Notes: generated from the sequence alone by a model not told the origin. Shown: positions 1 to 8,147, counted from the stretch's first letter. The stretch: 20,532 nucleotides of DNA from Oscillospiraceae bacterium (GCA_017516785.1 JAFXAV010000076.1:1-20532); one strand, 5' to 3'. Made by a program: numbers and translations.

Positions 1-6
1 AATCCG

Positions 7-30
7 TTTGTCAAGAACTTTTTTCATTTC
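7..30. repeat. 24-base direct repeat, copy 1 (promoter upstream module)
   Basis: Identical over 24 bases to 108-131, offset 101 bases. It consists of a minus-strand TTGACA plus the A-rich upstream element, so the duplication unit is a promoter module. Confidence 0.85.
9..14 (-). promoter_or_regulatory. -35 box of a third tandem promoter, cut by the left edge
   Basis: TTGACA on the minus strand, preceded by the same A-rich upstream run as the promoter at 87-115. The -10 would lie just outside the window, so this is a prediction from the repeat. Confidence 0.5.
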
Positions 31-86
31 TTTCAAACTTTTTTCGATTCGCTTCGTCGCAAAGCTTCTTTTGTTGCAGCTTTTTC

Positions 87-115
87 AGTCTACCACAGCT
101 TCCGTCATTTGTCAA
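87..115 (-). promoter_or_regulatory. Strong sigma-A promoter, second of a tandem set
   Basis: Minus-strand TTGACA (115-110), a 17-base spacer, then TAGACT (92-87). The bases upstream of the -35 are an A-rich run (GAAATGAAAAAAGTTC) that resembles an UP element. The -35 and its upstream run are repeated exactly at 7-30. Confidence 0.78.
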
Positions 116-131
116 GAACTTTTTTCATTTC
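108..131. repeat. 24-base direct repeat, copy 2 (promoter upstream module)
   Basis: Second exact copy of the 24-base module at 7-30. It carries the -35 and upstream element of the promoter at 87-115. Confidence 0.85.
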
Positions 132-188
132 CTGTCAAATTTCTCCGCTTCAGTTTCCCGGCCGCCCGGTCCCCCGAACGACTTGCAT

Positions 189-217
189 ATACTAACACAC
201 ACCTAACTTTTTGTCAA
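189..217 (-). promoter_or_regulatory. Strong sigma-A promoter, first of a tandem set
   Basis: On the minus strand TTGACA (217-212) is followed after exactly 17 bases by TAGTAT (194-189). It fires leftward. The -35 begins only three bases beyond the TAG stop of the germination gene at 221. With the next promoter it makes a tandem array of the kind that precedes ribosomal RNA operons in Bacillota; that target is an inference because the transcript leaves the window. Confidence 0.75.
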
Positions 218-220
218 GGC

Positions 221-688
221 CTAATTATAAATTTTTAGGATTATTTTTTCGTCTTTTTTCTCCTGCTTCAAAACAGACAATTTGTCTGTTTCTTTCAGTG
301 TCCTGAGTGTCTTTTCAGGCTGGTGTACACCCAGATATTCGGCCGCCAGAACCAGATCTGTTCCCTTTTCAGCCTGACAGACTCCTGTGTTCACTTTCAT
401 ATATGCTGCCATTTGTGGTACCAGAGTCCGTGCGCTGCGGGCGACCAACAGGTAATCCGCAGTGTCCAGGAACAGTGTACCAGGGGTTGTGTCTTCCAGA
501 TCCTGATATGCTTCCGCCAGCGTTTCCCCTCTGCCCATACCCCCCGTATCTGTTTCCAGCACGATTTCGCCTTCATCTTTATATAGGAATATCAGCTCCA
601 CCGGCTGCAACTTTCCTACATCCGTTCCCTGCTCCGGGATCAGCAGCGCTGCGCCTATTACCATTATATACAGGAGGAGTCTTTTCAC
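221..688 (-). CDS. Short GerAC-like spore germination protein
   Basis: A 155-residue protein with a GTG start that overlaps the TGA of the GerA gene by four bases (GTGA), preceded by AGGAGG, so it is translationally coupled. Residues 4-17 are a hydrophobic membrane anchor or signal segment without a lipobox cysteine. The remainder resembles the N-terminal domain of Ger(x)C proteins, with a '[11 protein letters not shown]' segment followed by '[14 protein letters not shown]'. Complete GerAC lipoproteins are far longer (roughly 350-400 residues), so this would be an N-domain-only version. Family knowledge says GerAC works with GerAA in the inner spore membrane during nutrient sensing. Assignment rests on motif resemblance plus the neighbouring gerA; a clade-specific unrelated partner is the alternative. 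Confidence 0.6.
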   Translation of the reverse strand: MKRLLLYIMVIGAALLIPEQGTDVGKLQPVELIFLYKDEGEIVLETDTGGMGRGETLAEAYQDLEDTTPGTLFLDTADYLLVARSARTLVPQMAAYMKVNTGVCQAEKGTDLVLAAEYLGVHQPEKTLRTLKETDKLSVLKQEKKDEKIILKIYN

Positions 689-2124
689 TTTTGATTCCTC
701 CTATCTTTGGGCCTCAATGCACTGTTGCGCTGTTTTGATGCTTTCAGCATCGGGCGAAGGATCCCTGCGCTTTCATCTTCTCTTCTGTTGATCATCAGAT
801 AGGGAATCCCCATACAGCGGAGCGATGCCAAATGGATGATCAGGCAAATTAATCCGGCTGCCACCCCAGGCAATCCCGCAAAGGAAGCCAGCACCGCAAT
901 TCCAAATCTCCAGACACGAATTCCCTCTGCAAGATCCCTGTTGGGCAGCACAAAGCCGCATATTCCTGTCAGGCTCACTGCGATCAGCGCCACCGGTGAA
1001 ATCAATCCCGCTTCCACCGCCGCACTGCCCACTACAATACCGCCTACCACCGATACAGACTGGCCGATTGCCTGAGGCAGATGGACGCCTGACTCCTGCA
1101 GCAGTTCAAAGGCTATCAATAAACCCAGAATTTCCGCAACCGTTGAAAACGGTACCGATCTTTTACTTTCTATAATTGCCCGAAGCATGGGCAGCGGAAT
1201 CAGTTCCTGATGAAATGTGGCCAGAGCAATATAGATTCCCGGCAGCAGCAGTCCGGTGATCAATGCCATATACCGCAGTACCCGTACCGAGGATGCCGTG
1301 ATAAAATCCCGGCTTCGGTCTTCCGCACTGTCCATCAGATATCCCAGATCCGTCGGGGCAAGATACGCCAGAGGCAGTCCATCCACGATCAATCCGACTC
1401 TGCCGTCCAACAGCCCCTGACAGAATTTGTCGGTACGTTCTGTATACTGTATCAAAGGAAAGGCAGTCTTTCTGGAACCTGTAATGTATTCCTCCACCGC
1501 CGCCGGGGTGATGAAGCCGTCGATATCAATTTCGTCCAGACGGGCCTTCATTTGCTCCACCAGTTTTTCGCTGGTGATCCCCTCGATCCAGGCCACTGTC
1601 ACATTGGTAAGGCTGCGTCTTCCGACCTTCGTTTCGTACAGCCGCAGATCAGGGGTTCTCAGATGCCGCCGGATCAGGCTGGTATTCACCCGGACAGATT
1701 CTACAAAGGAGTCCTTGGGACCCTTGACTGTATTCTCCACCTCCGGCGTGGAGGGAGAGCGCTGCTGCCCGGTCTTTACCTCATAGGATACCGCACCAAC
1801 ACCCGGAAACAGCACCACACAGAAACCGTTGACCAGTTTTAATGCCGCGTCGTCCAGATTTTTGCATTCTGAGGTGGAGGCACAGTAGACACTACCTGTC
1901 AGCGCTTCCTGATAAGCCTGCCCCATATCCCCGGTCAGATTCTGGAATAGCGGTTTGAATACCAGATCCGCAATATCCCCGCCGGAGGTCAGGCCATCAA
2001 TATAATAAGTATATACCTTCCCTGCGCGGCACTGCAGTTCCCGGGCAACAAAGTCCCCCGCCCCACAGAAAATGGCGCGGATGTTCCCGTCATTCAGTTC
2101 TCCCGGATACATGGGCATTTCCAT
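685..2124 (-). CDS. GerA-family spore germination protein
   Basis: A 479-residue protein of the GerAA/GerKA/SpoVAF family, near the usual length. About 270 soluble N-terminal residues (with the family-typical '[10 protein letters not shown]' and '[18 protein letters not shown]' segments) are followed by several hydrophobic helices from about residue 275 to 445, including a conserved-type '[12 protein letters not shown]' loop and '[19 protein letters not shown]'. Known members sit in the inner spore membrane as the A subunit of germinant receptors and form an oligomeric channel. The start has GGAGGTGA seven bases upstream. It is co-transcribed with a short GerAC-like gene, but there is no GerAB permease gene next to it, which departs from the usual three-gene receptor operon. 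Whether it is a receptor or a SpoVAF-like accessory cannot be settled here. Confidence 0.9.
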   Translation of the reverse strand: MEMPMYPGELNDGNIRAIFCGAGDFVARELQCRAGKVYTYYIDGLTSGGDIADLVFKPLFQNLTGDMGQAYQEALTGSVYCASTSECKNLDDAALKLVNGFCVVLFPGVGAVSYEVKTGQQRSPSTPEVENTVKGPKDSFVESVRVNTSLIRRHLRTPDLRLYETKVGRRSLTNVTVAWIEGITSEKLVEQMKARLDEIDIDGFITPAAVEEYITGSRKTAFPLIQYTERTDKFCQGLLDGRVGLIVDGLPLAYLAPTDLGYLMDSAEDRSRDFITASSVRVLRYMALITGLLLPGIYIALATFHQELIPLPMLRAIIESKRSVPFSTVAEILGLLIAFELLQESGVHLPQAIGQSVSVVGGIVVGSAAVEAGLISPVALIAVSLTGICGFVLPNRDLAEGIRVWRFGIAVLASFAGLPGVAAGLICLIIHLASLRCMGIPYLMINRREDESAGILRPMLKASKQRNSALRPKDRRNQK

Positions 2125-2140
2125 TTCCTCACCTCCCGGA

Positions 2141-2170
2141 TATCTTGCCCGAACTTATTGCAATTTATAC
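2141..2170 (-). promoter_or_regulatory. Possible forespore (sigma-G-like) promoter of the germination pair
   Basis: On the minus strand GTATA, 18 bases, then CAAGATA, a partial match to the sigma-G pattern (GHATR, 17-18, CATNNTA). No good sigma-A box fits before the GerA gene. It overlaps the divergent Nudix promoter. Weak on sequence alone, but the gene content makes it plausible. Confidence 0.3.
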
Positions 2171-2186
2171 AGTTAAGTGTTATATT
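2158..2186 (+). promoter_or_regulatory. Promoter of the Nudix-mnmE-desulfurase operon
   Basis: TTGCAA (2158-2163), a 17-base spacer and TATATT (2181-2186), 30 bases ahead of the Nudix start codon. Confidence 0.65.
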
Positions 2187-2215
2187 GAATATATTATATA
2201 GTGGGAGGTTATGCC

Positions 2216-2824
2216 ATGAACCGGGTAAAAGGTATCAGAAAACAGACCAACAATCGATTTTTGAATCTCTATGAGCTGGATGCCCAGTTCCGGGACGGTT
2301 CTTCCGCTCCTTACTATGTGGCATCCCGCCGGAAAGACGAACATTCCCTCAAGGCAGCCACCCATGACAACCACCCCGACGGCGTGATCCTCTACGGTGT
2401 TCACGGTGAAAAGAAGGACAAGGTGGTTCTGATCCGTCAGTTCCGCTATCCCATCAACGGCTTCGTCTACGAATTCCCCGCAGGTCTGGTGGAGCCGGGC
2501 GAAGATATGCTGGATGCCGGCATCCGGGAGATGTACGAAGAAACGGGACTGCAGTTCATTCCCGTGGAGGCCGGTTCCTACTCCCGTCCCTTCTTCACCA
2601 CCATCGGCATGACCGACGAAAGCTGCGGCACCGTATATGGCTACTGCTCCGGCGAGCCCACCAGCTCCCATCAGGAGGGCACCGAGGATATTCAGGTGGT
2701 GCTGGCTGACCGGGAAGAATGCCGCCGGATATTAAAAGAAGAGAACGTTGCCATCATGTGCGCCTATATGCTGATGCACTTCATCGCCACCGAGGGTGAT
2801 CCTCTGGCGTTTCTCAATAAATAA
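2216..2824 (+). CDS. Nudix hydrolase, ADP-ribose pyrophosphatase type
   Basis: A 202-residue protein. The complete Nudix box G-x5-E-x7-REVxEExGU pattern is present at residues 90-112 (GLVEPGE ... REMYEETGL), where the glutamates bind the catalytic metal. The preceding 'VVLIRQFRYPINGFVYEFPAG' is typical of the ADP-sugar pyrophosphatase branch (NudF-like), which splits ADP-ribose into AMP and ribose phosphate. The start at 2216 is preferred over an in-frame GTG at 2201 because GGGAGG lies at the right distance only from the ATG. It is the first gene of an operon with mnmE, 12 bases downstream. The exact substrate is inferred. Confidence 0.88.
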   Translation: MNRVKGIRKQTNNRFLNLYELDAQFRDGSSAPYYVASRRKDEHSLKAATHDNHPDGVILYGVHGEKKDKVVLIRQFRYPINGFVYEFPAGLVEPGEDMLDAGIREMYEETGLQFIPVEAGSYSRPFFTTIGMTDESCGTVYGYCSGEPTSSHQEGTEDIQVVLADREECRRILKEENVAIMCAYMLMHFIATEGDPLAFLNK

Positions 2825-2836
2825 AGGAGAATTCCT

Positions 2837-4198
2837 ATGTCTCAAGTGATTGCTGCCGTATCCACCGGCAACCAGATTTCCGCCATCGGCATCATTCGGA
2901 TGTCCGGCGACAGCTGCGCCGCCATCGGCGGAAAAGTTTTTACCTGTAAAAGCGGCAAGCCCCTGACTGATGCTCCCAACCGGAAGCTGATTCTGGGTGA
3001 GCTCCACGACAAGTTCGGCAGAGTCATCGACTCCTGCTGCGCCATCTACACCCGGGGGCCCCACAGCTACACCGGCGAGGACACTGTGGAATTCCACTGC
3101 CACGGCTCCCCTGCCGTGCTGGCAGCTGGTCTGGAGGCCCTGTATATCGCAGGCGCAAGACCTGCCAAGCGGGGCGAATTCACCAAGCGGGCCTTTATGA
3201 ACGGCAATCTGGACCTGACTCAGGCAGAAGCCGTCATCGATCTGATTGAAGCAGACTCCGCCGAGGCAGCTGCCAATGCAGCCGGTCAGGTTGGCGGCAA
3301 GCTCCAGAAGAAGCTGGCACCCATCTATGACGACCTGACCAACCTCTGCAGCCATTTCCACGCGGTTCTGGACTATCCCGATGAGGATATCGAGGACTTT
3401 GGCCTCGATAGCTATGAAAGCTCCCTCCGTGCCGATGCCCAGGCACTCCACAACCTGCTGAACACCTACGGCCAGGGAAGAATCCTGCGCCAGGGCGTGG
3501 CCGCCGCCATTGTGGGTAAACCCAATGTTGGCAAGTCCAGCCTGCTGAATGCTCTGGCCGGCTACGACCGGGTCATCGTCACGGAAGTGGCAGGCACCAC
3601 CCGTGATACCGTGGAAGAAACCGTTATGGTGGGCCACACCCGCCTGCGGCTCATCGACACCGCCGGCATCCGTGAAACGGAAGATAAAATCGAAGCCATG
3701 GGTGTCGAGCGCTCCCGTCAGGCTGTGGAGAATGCCGATCTTGTGATTTTCGTCTGCGACGGCTCCGATGCCCTGACGGAAGAAGACCGGGCAGTCATCG
3801 AATTCTGCCGTAGTCTCCCCAACGCCATCGCCCTCATTAATAAGTCCGACCTGGGCGCTGCCGTTGAAACTCACGACCTGCCCTTCTCCACCGTCATTCC
3901 CATCTGCGCCAAAACCGGCGAAGGTCTTGACCGGCTGGCAGAAGTGGTGGACCAGATGTTTGCAGGAAACGCCCCCTGCGACGGCTCTATCCTGACCAAT
4001 GCCCGGCAGCATGATGCCATCCGCAGAGCTTACGATGCCATGAACACCGCTCTGGACGGTCTCAGCTTCGGCCTGACTCCCGACGCGGTGCTGACCGACG
4101 TGGAGGAAGCCATGGAAGCCATGGGCGAAGTCACCGGCGCCACCGTCCGGGAAGACATCACCGCCCGTATTTTTGAACGTTTTTGTGTAGGAAAGTAA
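2837..4198 (+). CDS. mnmE: tRNA modification GTPase MnmE (TrmE)
   Basis: A 453-residue protein of normal length. The N-terminal folate-binding domain carries 'SYTGEDTVEFHCHGS' (about 77-91). A G domain is inserted in the helical domain: P-loop GKPNVGKSS (227-235), 'GTTRD' (253-257), DTAG (274-277) and NKSD. The C-terminus ends FCVGK, matching the invariant C(I/V)GK tail whose cysteine is important. With MnmG it installs the carboxymethylaminomethyl group on wobble uridine 34 of certain tRNAs, using methylene-tetrahydrofolate. AAAGGAG lies seven bases ahead of the ATG. The gene after it is a cysteine desulfurase, four bases downstream; that enzyme type supplies sulfur for 2-thiolation of the same uridine. 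mnmG is not in the window. Confidence 0.97.
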   Translation: MSQVIAAVSTGNQISAIGIIRMSGDSCAAIGGKVFTCKSGKPLTDAPNRKLILGELHDKFGRVIDSCCAIYTRGPHSYTGEDTVEFHCHGSPAVLAAGLEALYIAGARPAKRGEFTKRAFMNGNLDLTQAEAVIDLIEADSAEAAANAAGQVGGKLQKKLAPIYDDLTNLCSHFHAVLDYPDEDIEDFGLDSYESSLRADAQALHNLLNTYGQGRILRQGVAAAIVGKPNVGKSSLLNALAGYDRVIVTEVAGTTRDTVEETVMVGHTRLRLIDTAGIRETEDKIEAMGVERSRQAVENADLVIFVCDGSDALTEEDRAVIEFCRSLPNAIALINKSDLGAAVETHDLPFSTVIPICAKTGEGLDRLAEVVDQMFAGNAPCDGSILTNARQHDAIRRAYDAMNTALDGLSFGLTPDAVLTDVEEAMEAMGEVTGATVREDITARIFERFCVGK

Positions 4199-4202
4199 GA
4201 CT

Positions 4203-5330
4203 ATGATTTATTTAGACAATTCTGCCACCACCCGCCCCTGCCCCGAAGCGGTGGAGGCCATGACCAAAGCATTGACCGAAAACTGGGGTAACCCCAGCGC
4301 CCTCTACAATTTCGGCTTCGATGCCGCCCACAATCTCCGGGATGCCCGCCATAAGGTAGCCGCTGCCATGGGCGCTGAATATGACCGGGTGTTCTTCACC
4401 TCCGGCGGCACAGAAGCGGACAACTGGGCCATCTATGGCACCATCAAGCGCTTCGGCAAGCGGGGCAAGCACATCATCACCACCGCCATCGAGCATCACG
4501 CCGTTCTGAACTGCATGAAGGATCTGGAAAGCCAGGGCTTCGAAGTGACCTACCTGCAGCCCGACGAACTGGGCCGCATCACCCTGGATTCCCTGAAGGC
4601 AGCCCTTCGCAAGGACACCATTCTGGTCTCCATCATGATGGTCAACAATGAGGCAGGCTCCGTGATGCCCATCTCCGCCATGGCAAAGCTGACCCACAAG
4701 CTCTGCCCCAACGCTGTGTTCCACACTGACGCGGTTCAGGGTTTCCTGAAGGTTCCCTTCACTGCCAAAACTCTGGGCGCTGACCTGATTTCCATTTCTT
4801 CCCACAAGGTCCACGGCCCCAAGGGCTGCGGCGCGCTGTACATCTCCCCCAAGCTGAAATCTTTCCCCGCCCTGCTCATTGGCGGCGGTCAGGAATCCGG
4901 CTACCGCAGCGGCACCGAGGGCACCCCCGCCATTTTCAGCTTCGCCGCCGCCTGCACCGCCGGCGCTGCCACATTTATATCTGACATCGCCCACGAAAAG
5001 AAGCTGCTGCAGCAGCTTGTGGAAAAGATCTCCGTCCTTCCCGGCGTTCAGATCAACGGCGCCCATGAAGCGCCCCATATCCTTTCCCTGTCCGTCCCCG
5101 GCGTTCCCACCCAGAATACCATCAATATTCTGCAGGATCACGGCATCTGCGTTTCCGCCGGTTCCGCCTGCGCCAAGGGTCACCGGAGCCATGTGCTGGA
5201 AGCCATGCACGTCTCTCCTGAGGCCATGGACTCTTCTTTCCGGGTGTCCCTCTGCAAGGACAACACTGAAGAAGAGCTGGAGACCCTTATCCGCGTCATT
5301 GAGACGGAGATTCTGCCCAGAGTGCGGTGA
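4203..5330 (+). CDS. Cysteine desulfurase (NifS/IscS-like, class V aminotransferase fold)
   Basis: A 375-residue PLP enzyme. The PLP lysine is Lys202 in 'SSHKVHGPKGCG', His98-His99 follow 'TTAIE', and the persulfide cysteine is Cys323 in 'VSAGSACAKGHRSH'. It removes sulfur from L-cysteine as an enzyme persulfide, releasing alanine, for iron-sulfur clusters or tRNA thiolation. No iscU, iscR, thiI or mnmA gene is adjacent, so the acceptor is unknown. Linkage to mnmE suggests tRNA thiolation but does not prove it. Only a weak ribosome site (AGGAAAG) precedes the ATG, which fits translational coupling to mnmE. The operon ends at the hairpin at 5358. Confidence 0.95.
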   Translation: MIYLDNSATTRPCPEAVEAMTKALTENWGNPSALYNFGFDAAHNLRDARHKVAAAMGAEYDRVFFTSGGTEADNWAIYGTIKRFGKRGKHIITTAIEHHAVLNCMKDLESQGFEVTYLQPDELGRITLDSLKAALRKDTILVSIMMVNNEAGSVMPISAMAKLTHKLCPNAVFHTDAVQGFLKVPFTAKTLGADLISISSHKVHGPKGCGALYISPKLKSFPALLIGGGQESGYRSGTEGTPAIFSFAAACTAGAATFISDIAHEKKLLQQLVEKISVLPGVQINGAHEAPHILSLSVPGVPTQNTINILQDHGICVSAGSACAKGHRSHVLEAMHVSPEAMDSSFRVSLCKDNTEEELETLIRVIETEILPRVR

Positions 5331-5357
5331 AATATTGCACAAATTGAATTTCAAAAC

Positions 5358-5397
5358 AGAAGTGTCAATCGTTCAGATTGACACTTCTTTCATTTTC
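5358..5397 (+). terminator. Terminator of the Nudix-mnmE-desulfurase operon
   Basis: A perfect 13-base-pair stem (5358-5370 with 5376-5388), five-base loop, then a T-rich tail (TTCATTTT). Confidence 0.85.
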
Positions 5398-5421
5398 TGG
5401 TGCAAGTTGGGCAAAAAGTAC

Positions 5422-5450
5422 TTGTATTTCTGCATCCAATCTGCTACAAT
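5422..5450 (+). promoter_or_regulatory. gdhA promoter
   Basis: TTGTAT (5422-5427), 17 bases, TACAAT (5445-5450), followed by an untranslated leader of about 30 bases. Confidence 0.75.
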
Positions 5451-5488
5451 ACCCACATGAAAATTCTTCCCAGGGAGGACATTTGTTT

Positions 5489-6832
5489 ATGAGTTATGTA
5501 GATGATATTCTGGCACGGGTTGCCGCACAGAATCCCAACGAGCCTGAGTTCAACCAGACCGTTCAGGAAGTTCTGGAATCTCTTCGTCCTGTGATCGAGC
5601 AGAACGAAGCCGCCTACAAGCGTGAAGCTCTGCTGGAGCGGATCACCACTCCCGAGCGCGTGGTCATGTTCCGGGTTCCCTGGGTGGATGACCAGGGTCA
5701 GGCACAGGTCAATGTTGGCTACCGTGTGCAGTTCAACAGTGCCATCGGTCCCTACAAGGGTGGCCTGCGTTTCCATCCCAGTGTCAACCTGAGCATCATC
5801 AAGTTCCTGGGCTTCGAGCAGACCTTCAAGAACTCCCTCACCAGCCTGCCCATGGGCGGCGGCAAAGGCGGCTCCGATTTCGACCCCAGAGGCAAGTCCG
5901 ACCGTGAGATCATGGCATTCTGCCAGAGCTTCATGAGCGAGCTGTACCGTCACGTCGGTGCGGATACCGACGTTCCCGCCGGTGACCTGGGCGTCGGTGC
6001 CCGTGAAATCGGCTACCTGTTCGGCCAGTACAAGCGCCTGGTCAACCGTTACGAAGGTGTTCTCACCGGCAAGGGCATCCCCTACGGCGGCTCCCTGATC
6101 CGTCCCGAGGCCACCGGCTTCGGCGCCGTTTACTACACCAACGAAATGCTCACCGCTCTTGGCGACAGCATCCAGGGCAAGACCTTCGCTGTCTCCGGCT
6201 TCGGCAACGTTGCCTGGGGCACCGTCAAGAAGGTCACCGAGCTGGGCGGCAAGGTCATCACCATTTCCGGCCCTGACGGCTACATCTATGACGAAGACGG
6301 TGTAAACACCGAAGAAAAAATCAACTTCATGCTGGCTATGCGCGCCTCCGGCCACGACAAGGTCAAGGAGTATGCTGACAAGTTCGGCGTTCCCTACTTC
6401 CCCGGTCAGAAGCCCTGGGGCGTCAAGGCTGACATTCTGATGCCCTGCGCCACCCAGAACGAGGTCGGTATGGCCGAAGCTGAGCAGATTGTCGCCAACG
6501 GCGTCAAGTACTATGTGGAAGTTTCCAACATGCCCACCACCAACGAGGCTATGGCATACCTGAAGAAGAACGGTGTCATCGTTGCTCCTTCCAAGGCTGT
6601 CAACGCCGGCGGTGTTGCCGTTTCCGGTCTGGAAATGAGCCAGAACTCCATGCGCTACAGCTGGACTGCTGAAGAAGTGGACGCCAAGCTGAAGCAGATC
6701 ATGCACAATATCTTCTGGAACTCCTACAATGCCGCCAAGAAGTACGGCATGGAAGGCGACCTGGTTGCAGGCGCCAACATCGCAGGCTTCCTGAAGGTTG
6801 CCGATGCCATGATGGCTCAGGGCATCGTGTAA
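5489..6832 (+). CDS. gdhA: Glutamate dehydrogenase, hexameric, probably NADP-specific
   Basis: A 447-residue enzyme, the normal length for the small hexameric class. 'GPYKGGLRFHPSVN' (88-100) and 'PMGGGKGGSDFDP' (121-133, catalytic Lys126) form the glutamate site, and 'FAVSGFGNVAWG' is the dinucleotide-binding loop of the Rossmann domain. It interconverts 2-oxoglutarate plus ammonium with glutamate in the cytoplasm. The ATG at 5489 with GGGAGG upstream is chosen; in-frame codons before it lie on the promoter. Codon use is strongly biased to C-ending codons, as in other highly expressed genes. It is monocistronic, with its own promoter and terminator. NADP preference is inferred from overall resemblance to the class. 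Confidence 0.96.
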   Translation: MSYVDDILARVAAQNPNEPEFNQTVQEVLESLRPVIEQNEAAYKREALLERITTPERVVMFRVPWVDDQGQAQVNVGYRVQFNSAIGPYKGGLRFHPSVNLSIIKFLGFEQTFKNSLTSLPMGGGKGGSDFDPRGKSDREIMAFCQSFMSELYRHVGADTDVPAGDLGVGAREIGYLFGQYKRLVNRYEGVLTGKGIPYGGSLIRPEATGFGAVYYTNEMLTALGDSIQGKTFAVSGFGNVAWGTVKKVTELGGKVITISGPDGYIYDEDGVNTEEKINFMLAMRASGHDKVKEYADKFGVPYFPGQKPWGVKADILMPCATQNEVGMAEAEQIVANGVKYYVEVSNMPTTNEAMAYLKKNGVIVAPSKAVNAGGVAVSGLEMSQNSMRYSWTAEEVDAKLKQIMHNIFWNSYNAAKKYGMEGDLVAGANIAGFLKVADAMMAQGIV

Positions 6833-6849
6833 GTACATCAAAAAGCATA

Positions 6850-6885
6850 AATCCAGGCTGCACTTCGCAGCCTGGATTTTTTATT
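6850..6885 (+). terminator. gdhA terminator, probably bidirectional
   Basis: A 12-base-pair perfect stem (6850-6861 with 6867-6878), loop ACTTC, then six T residues. A shorter T run on the other strand may also end the minus-strand gene that stops at 6881. Confidence 0.88.
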
Positions 6886-7540
6886 TGGTTTCGTCAATCC
6901 ATTTCCTAGACCAGGAAAAAAGAGTTTCAGACATCTGTTGAAAATCAACCGCTCCGCCCTGCTTTAGGCTCAAAAAAGTATCTACGATCCCCTGTTCATC
7001 TTCGGAAACCACCCGCAGCAGCTCTTTTTGATGGGTCACATAGTTTCCAGTCTGCTGAAAGCAGATTGCCTGCACCACAAAGGATGCCGCTTTGTAGAGT
7101 CCTCTCAGAATCTCCCCGCTCTTCTCATAAAGCATATTGTGCACACAGCCATGATAAATATTGCAGGCACCGACTTTGATCGCTTTTCTGACTGCCGCAT
7201 CATCAATCAGGGGCAGCAGTTCATCAAGATTTCCCTTGATGGGTTTCGTATCATAATAAAACTGAAAAAGGTCGGAAGGTTCCCAGTTCAGAATCTCCCT
7301 TTTCCCGGAGAGAAAACCGCAGACCAGTTCCCTGTGGGGCAGAGTATCCAGCATATCACAGTAAATCCCAATATCCCCAGCGGACAATTCATCCAGAATC
7401 ACCACAATGTCCAGATCGCTGGTTTCCGTCGCCTCACCCCTGCCATAACTTCCCTGCAAACCCACAAACCATACACGGTCTCCGAACCTACCATGGAGCG
7501 CCGGTAAAAACTGATTCATCCATCCATTCATATCAATCAT
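6881..7540 (-). CDS. Nucleotidyltransferase-domain protein
   Basis: About 219 residues. Near the N-terminus 'GSYGRGEATETSDLDIVVI' is the Pol-beta-type nucleotidyltransferase signature (GS-x10 or so-D-x-D), where the aspartates bind metal. The rest is mainly helical, with no second recognised motif. This is the layout of the aminoglycoside/lincosamide nucleotidyltransferase-like superfamily and of many uncharacterised Clostridia proteins, so resistance cannot be claimed. The ATG at 7540 has AAGAGG eight bases upstream; a GTG at 7549 has no comparable site. It begins 13 bases after the P-loop kinase gene, so the two are co-transcribed. Confidence 0.75.
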   Translation of the reverse strand: MIDMNGWMNQFLPALHGRFGDRVWFVGLQGSYGRGEATETSDLDIVVILDELSAGDIGIYCDMLDTLPHRELVCGFLSGKREILNWEPSDLFQFYYDTKPIKGNLDELLPLIDDAAVRKAIKVGACNIYHGCVHNMLYEKSGEILRGLYKAASFVVQAICFQQTGNYVTHQKELLRVVSEDEQGIVDTFLSLKQGGAVDFQQMSETLFSWSRKWIDETK

Positions 7541-7553
7541 CTCCGTCACCTCT

Positions 7554-8054
7554 TCAACACTGCTCCAGGAATTTCTTCACCGCCCGACGGTTTTTCAGAA
7601 CGATTGCTTCCACGCCCTCCGCTTCGTTCAGCATACGGTAATTCTTTTCCCGCTTGTTTTTGTTATAATTCCATACCCACTGCAAAAAATCCCAGTCAAT
7701 GCGCTCGGGGCAGCCCTCCCCCATGTCGGGACGAACCGTTCCATAGGTGGTGAGAATCCGCATGCAGACACCCATCAGGCAGGCAAACCGGCTGAAATCC
7801 AGATAGATGACCGTATCACACCTCTTGATTCGCTCACTCATGGTGCGGTCAAAATTGCCGTCGATGATCCACCTCTCCCCCGCCAAGGCTTCCCGGTGGA
7901 GCTGGTCAAATTCCTCCTTCGATACATTCACCCAGCCGGGCCGCCAGAACAGCTGATCCAGATGGATCACCGGAAGTCCTGTTTTGTCTCCCAACTGCCG
8001 TGCCAGGGTGGACTTTCCCGCGCCGCCGCAGCCGATAATCATGATTCGTTCCAT
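7554..8054 (-). CDS. P-loop kinase, adenylate-kinase-like (FlaR-type)
   Basis: A 166-residue protein. 'MIIGCGGAGKSTLA' at the N-terminus is the Walker A loop, and 'PVIHLDQLFWRPGW' then 'RWIIDGNFDRT' are characteristic of the small family named DNA topology modulation protein/FlaR-like, related to adenylate and shikimate kinases. The real substrate of this family is poorly known. The ATG at 8054 has a strong AAGGAGGGG site. The start lies only about 17 bases after the proS terminator tract and no separate promoter is evident, so expression may depend on read-through from proS. A nucleotidyltransferase gene follows. Confidence 0.8.
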   Translation of the reverse strand: MERIMIIGCGGAGKSTLARQLGDKTGLPVIHLDQLFWRPGWVNVSKEEFDQLHREALAGERWIIDGNFDRTMSERIKRCDTVIYLDFSRFACLMGVCMRILTTYGTVRPDMGEGCPERIDWDFLQWVWNYNKNKREKNYRMLNEAEGVEAIVLKNRRAVKKFLEQC

Positions 8055-8070
8055 TTTACACCCCTCCTTA

Positions 8071-8110
8071 AAAAACAAACGACGCAGCGAGAAAAATCTC
8101 ACTGCGTCGT
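8071..8110 (-). terminator. proS terminator
   Basis: Minus-strand hairpin: nine base pairs (8079-8087 with 8102-8110), one mismatch, four more pairs around an AAAA-type loop, then a tail TTTGTTTTTT. Confidence 0.82.
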
Positions 8111-8147
8111 TTTCAGAATTCCTTAAATACGACTTTAAATTGATGAA

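Noticed and set aside
110..138. Extra TTGACA at 138-133 exactly 17 bases before the -35 at 115-110
   Set aside because: The -10 position would be TTGACA itself, which is not a usable -10; the spacing looks like a by-product of module duplication.
2732..4012. Long minus-strand reading frame of 426 codons opposite mnmE
   Set aside because: It lies fully antisense to a certain gene and results from the high third-position GC. Similar shadows oppose the desulfurase (4212-5354), gdhA (5444-6841), proS (8322-9614), sdaA (9667-10896) and ychF (11100-12428).
6881..8054. Nucleotidyltransferase plus kinase as a toxin-antitoxin or resistance pair
   Set aside because: The nucleotidyltransferase is not of the small MNT type, no HEPN partner is present, and nothing identifies a drug substrate.
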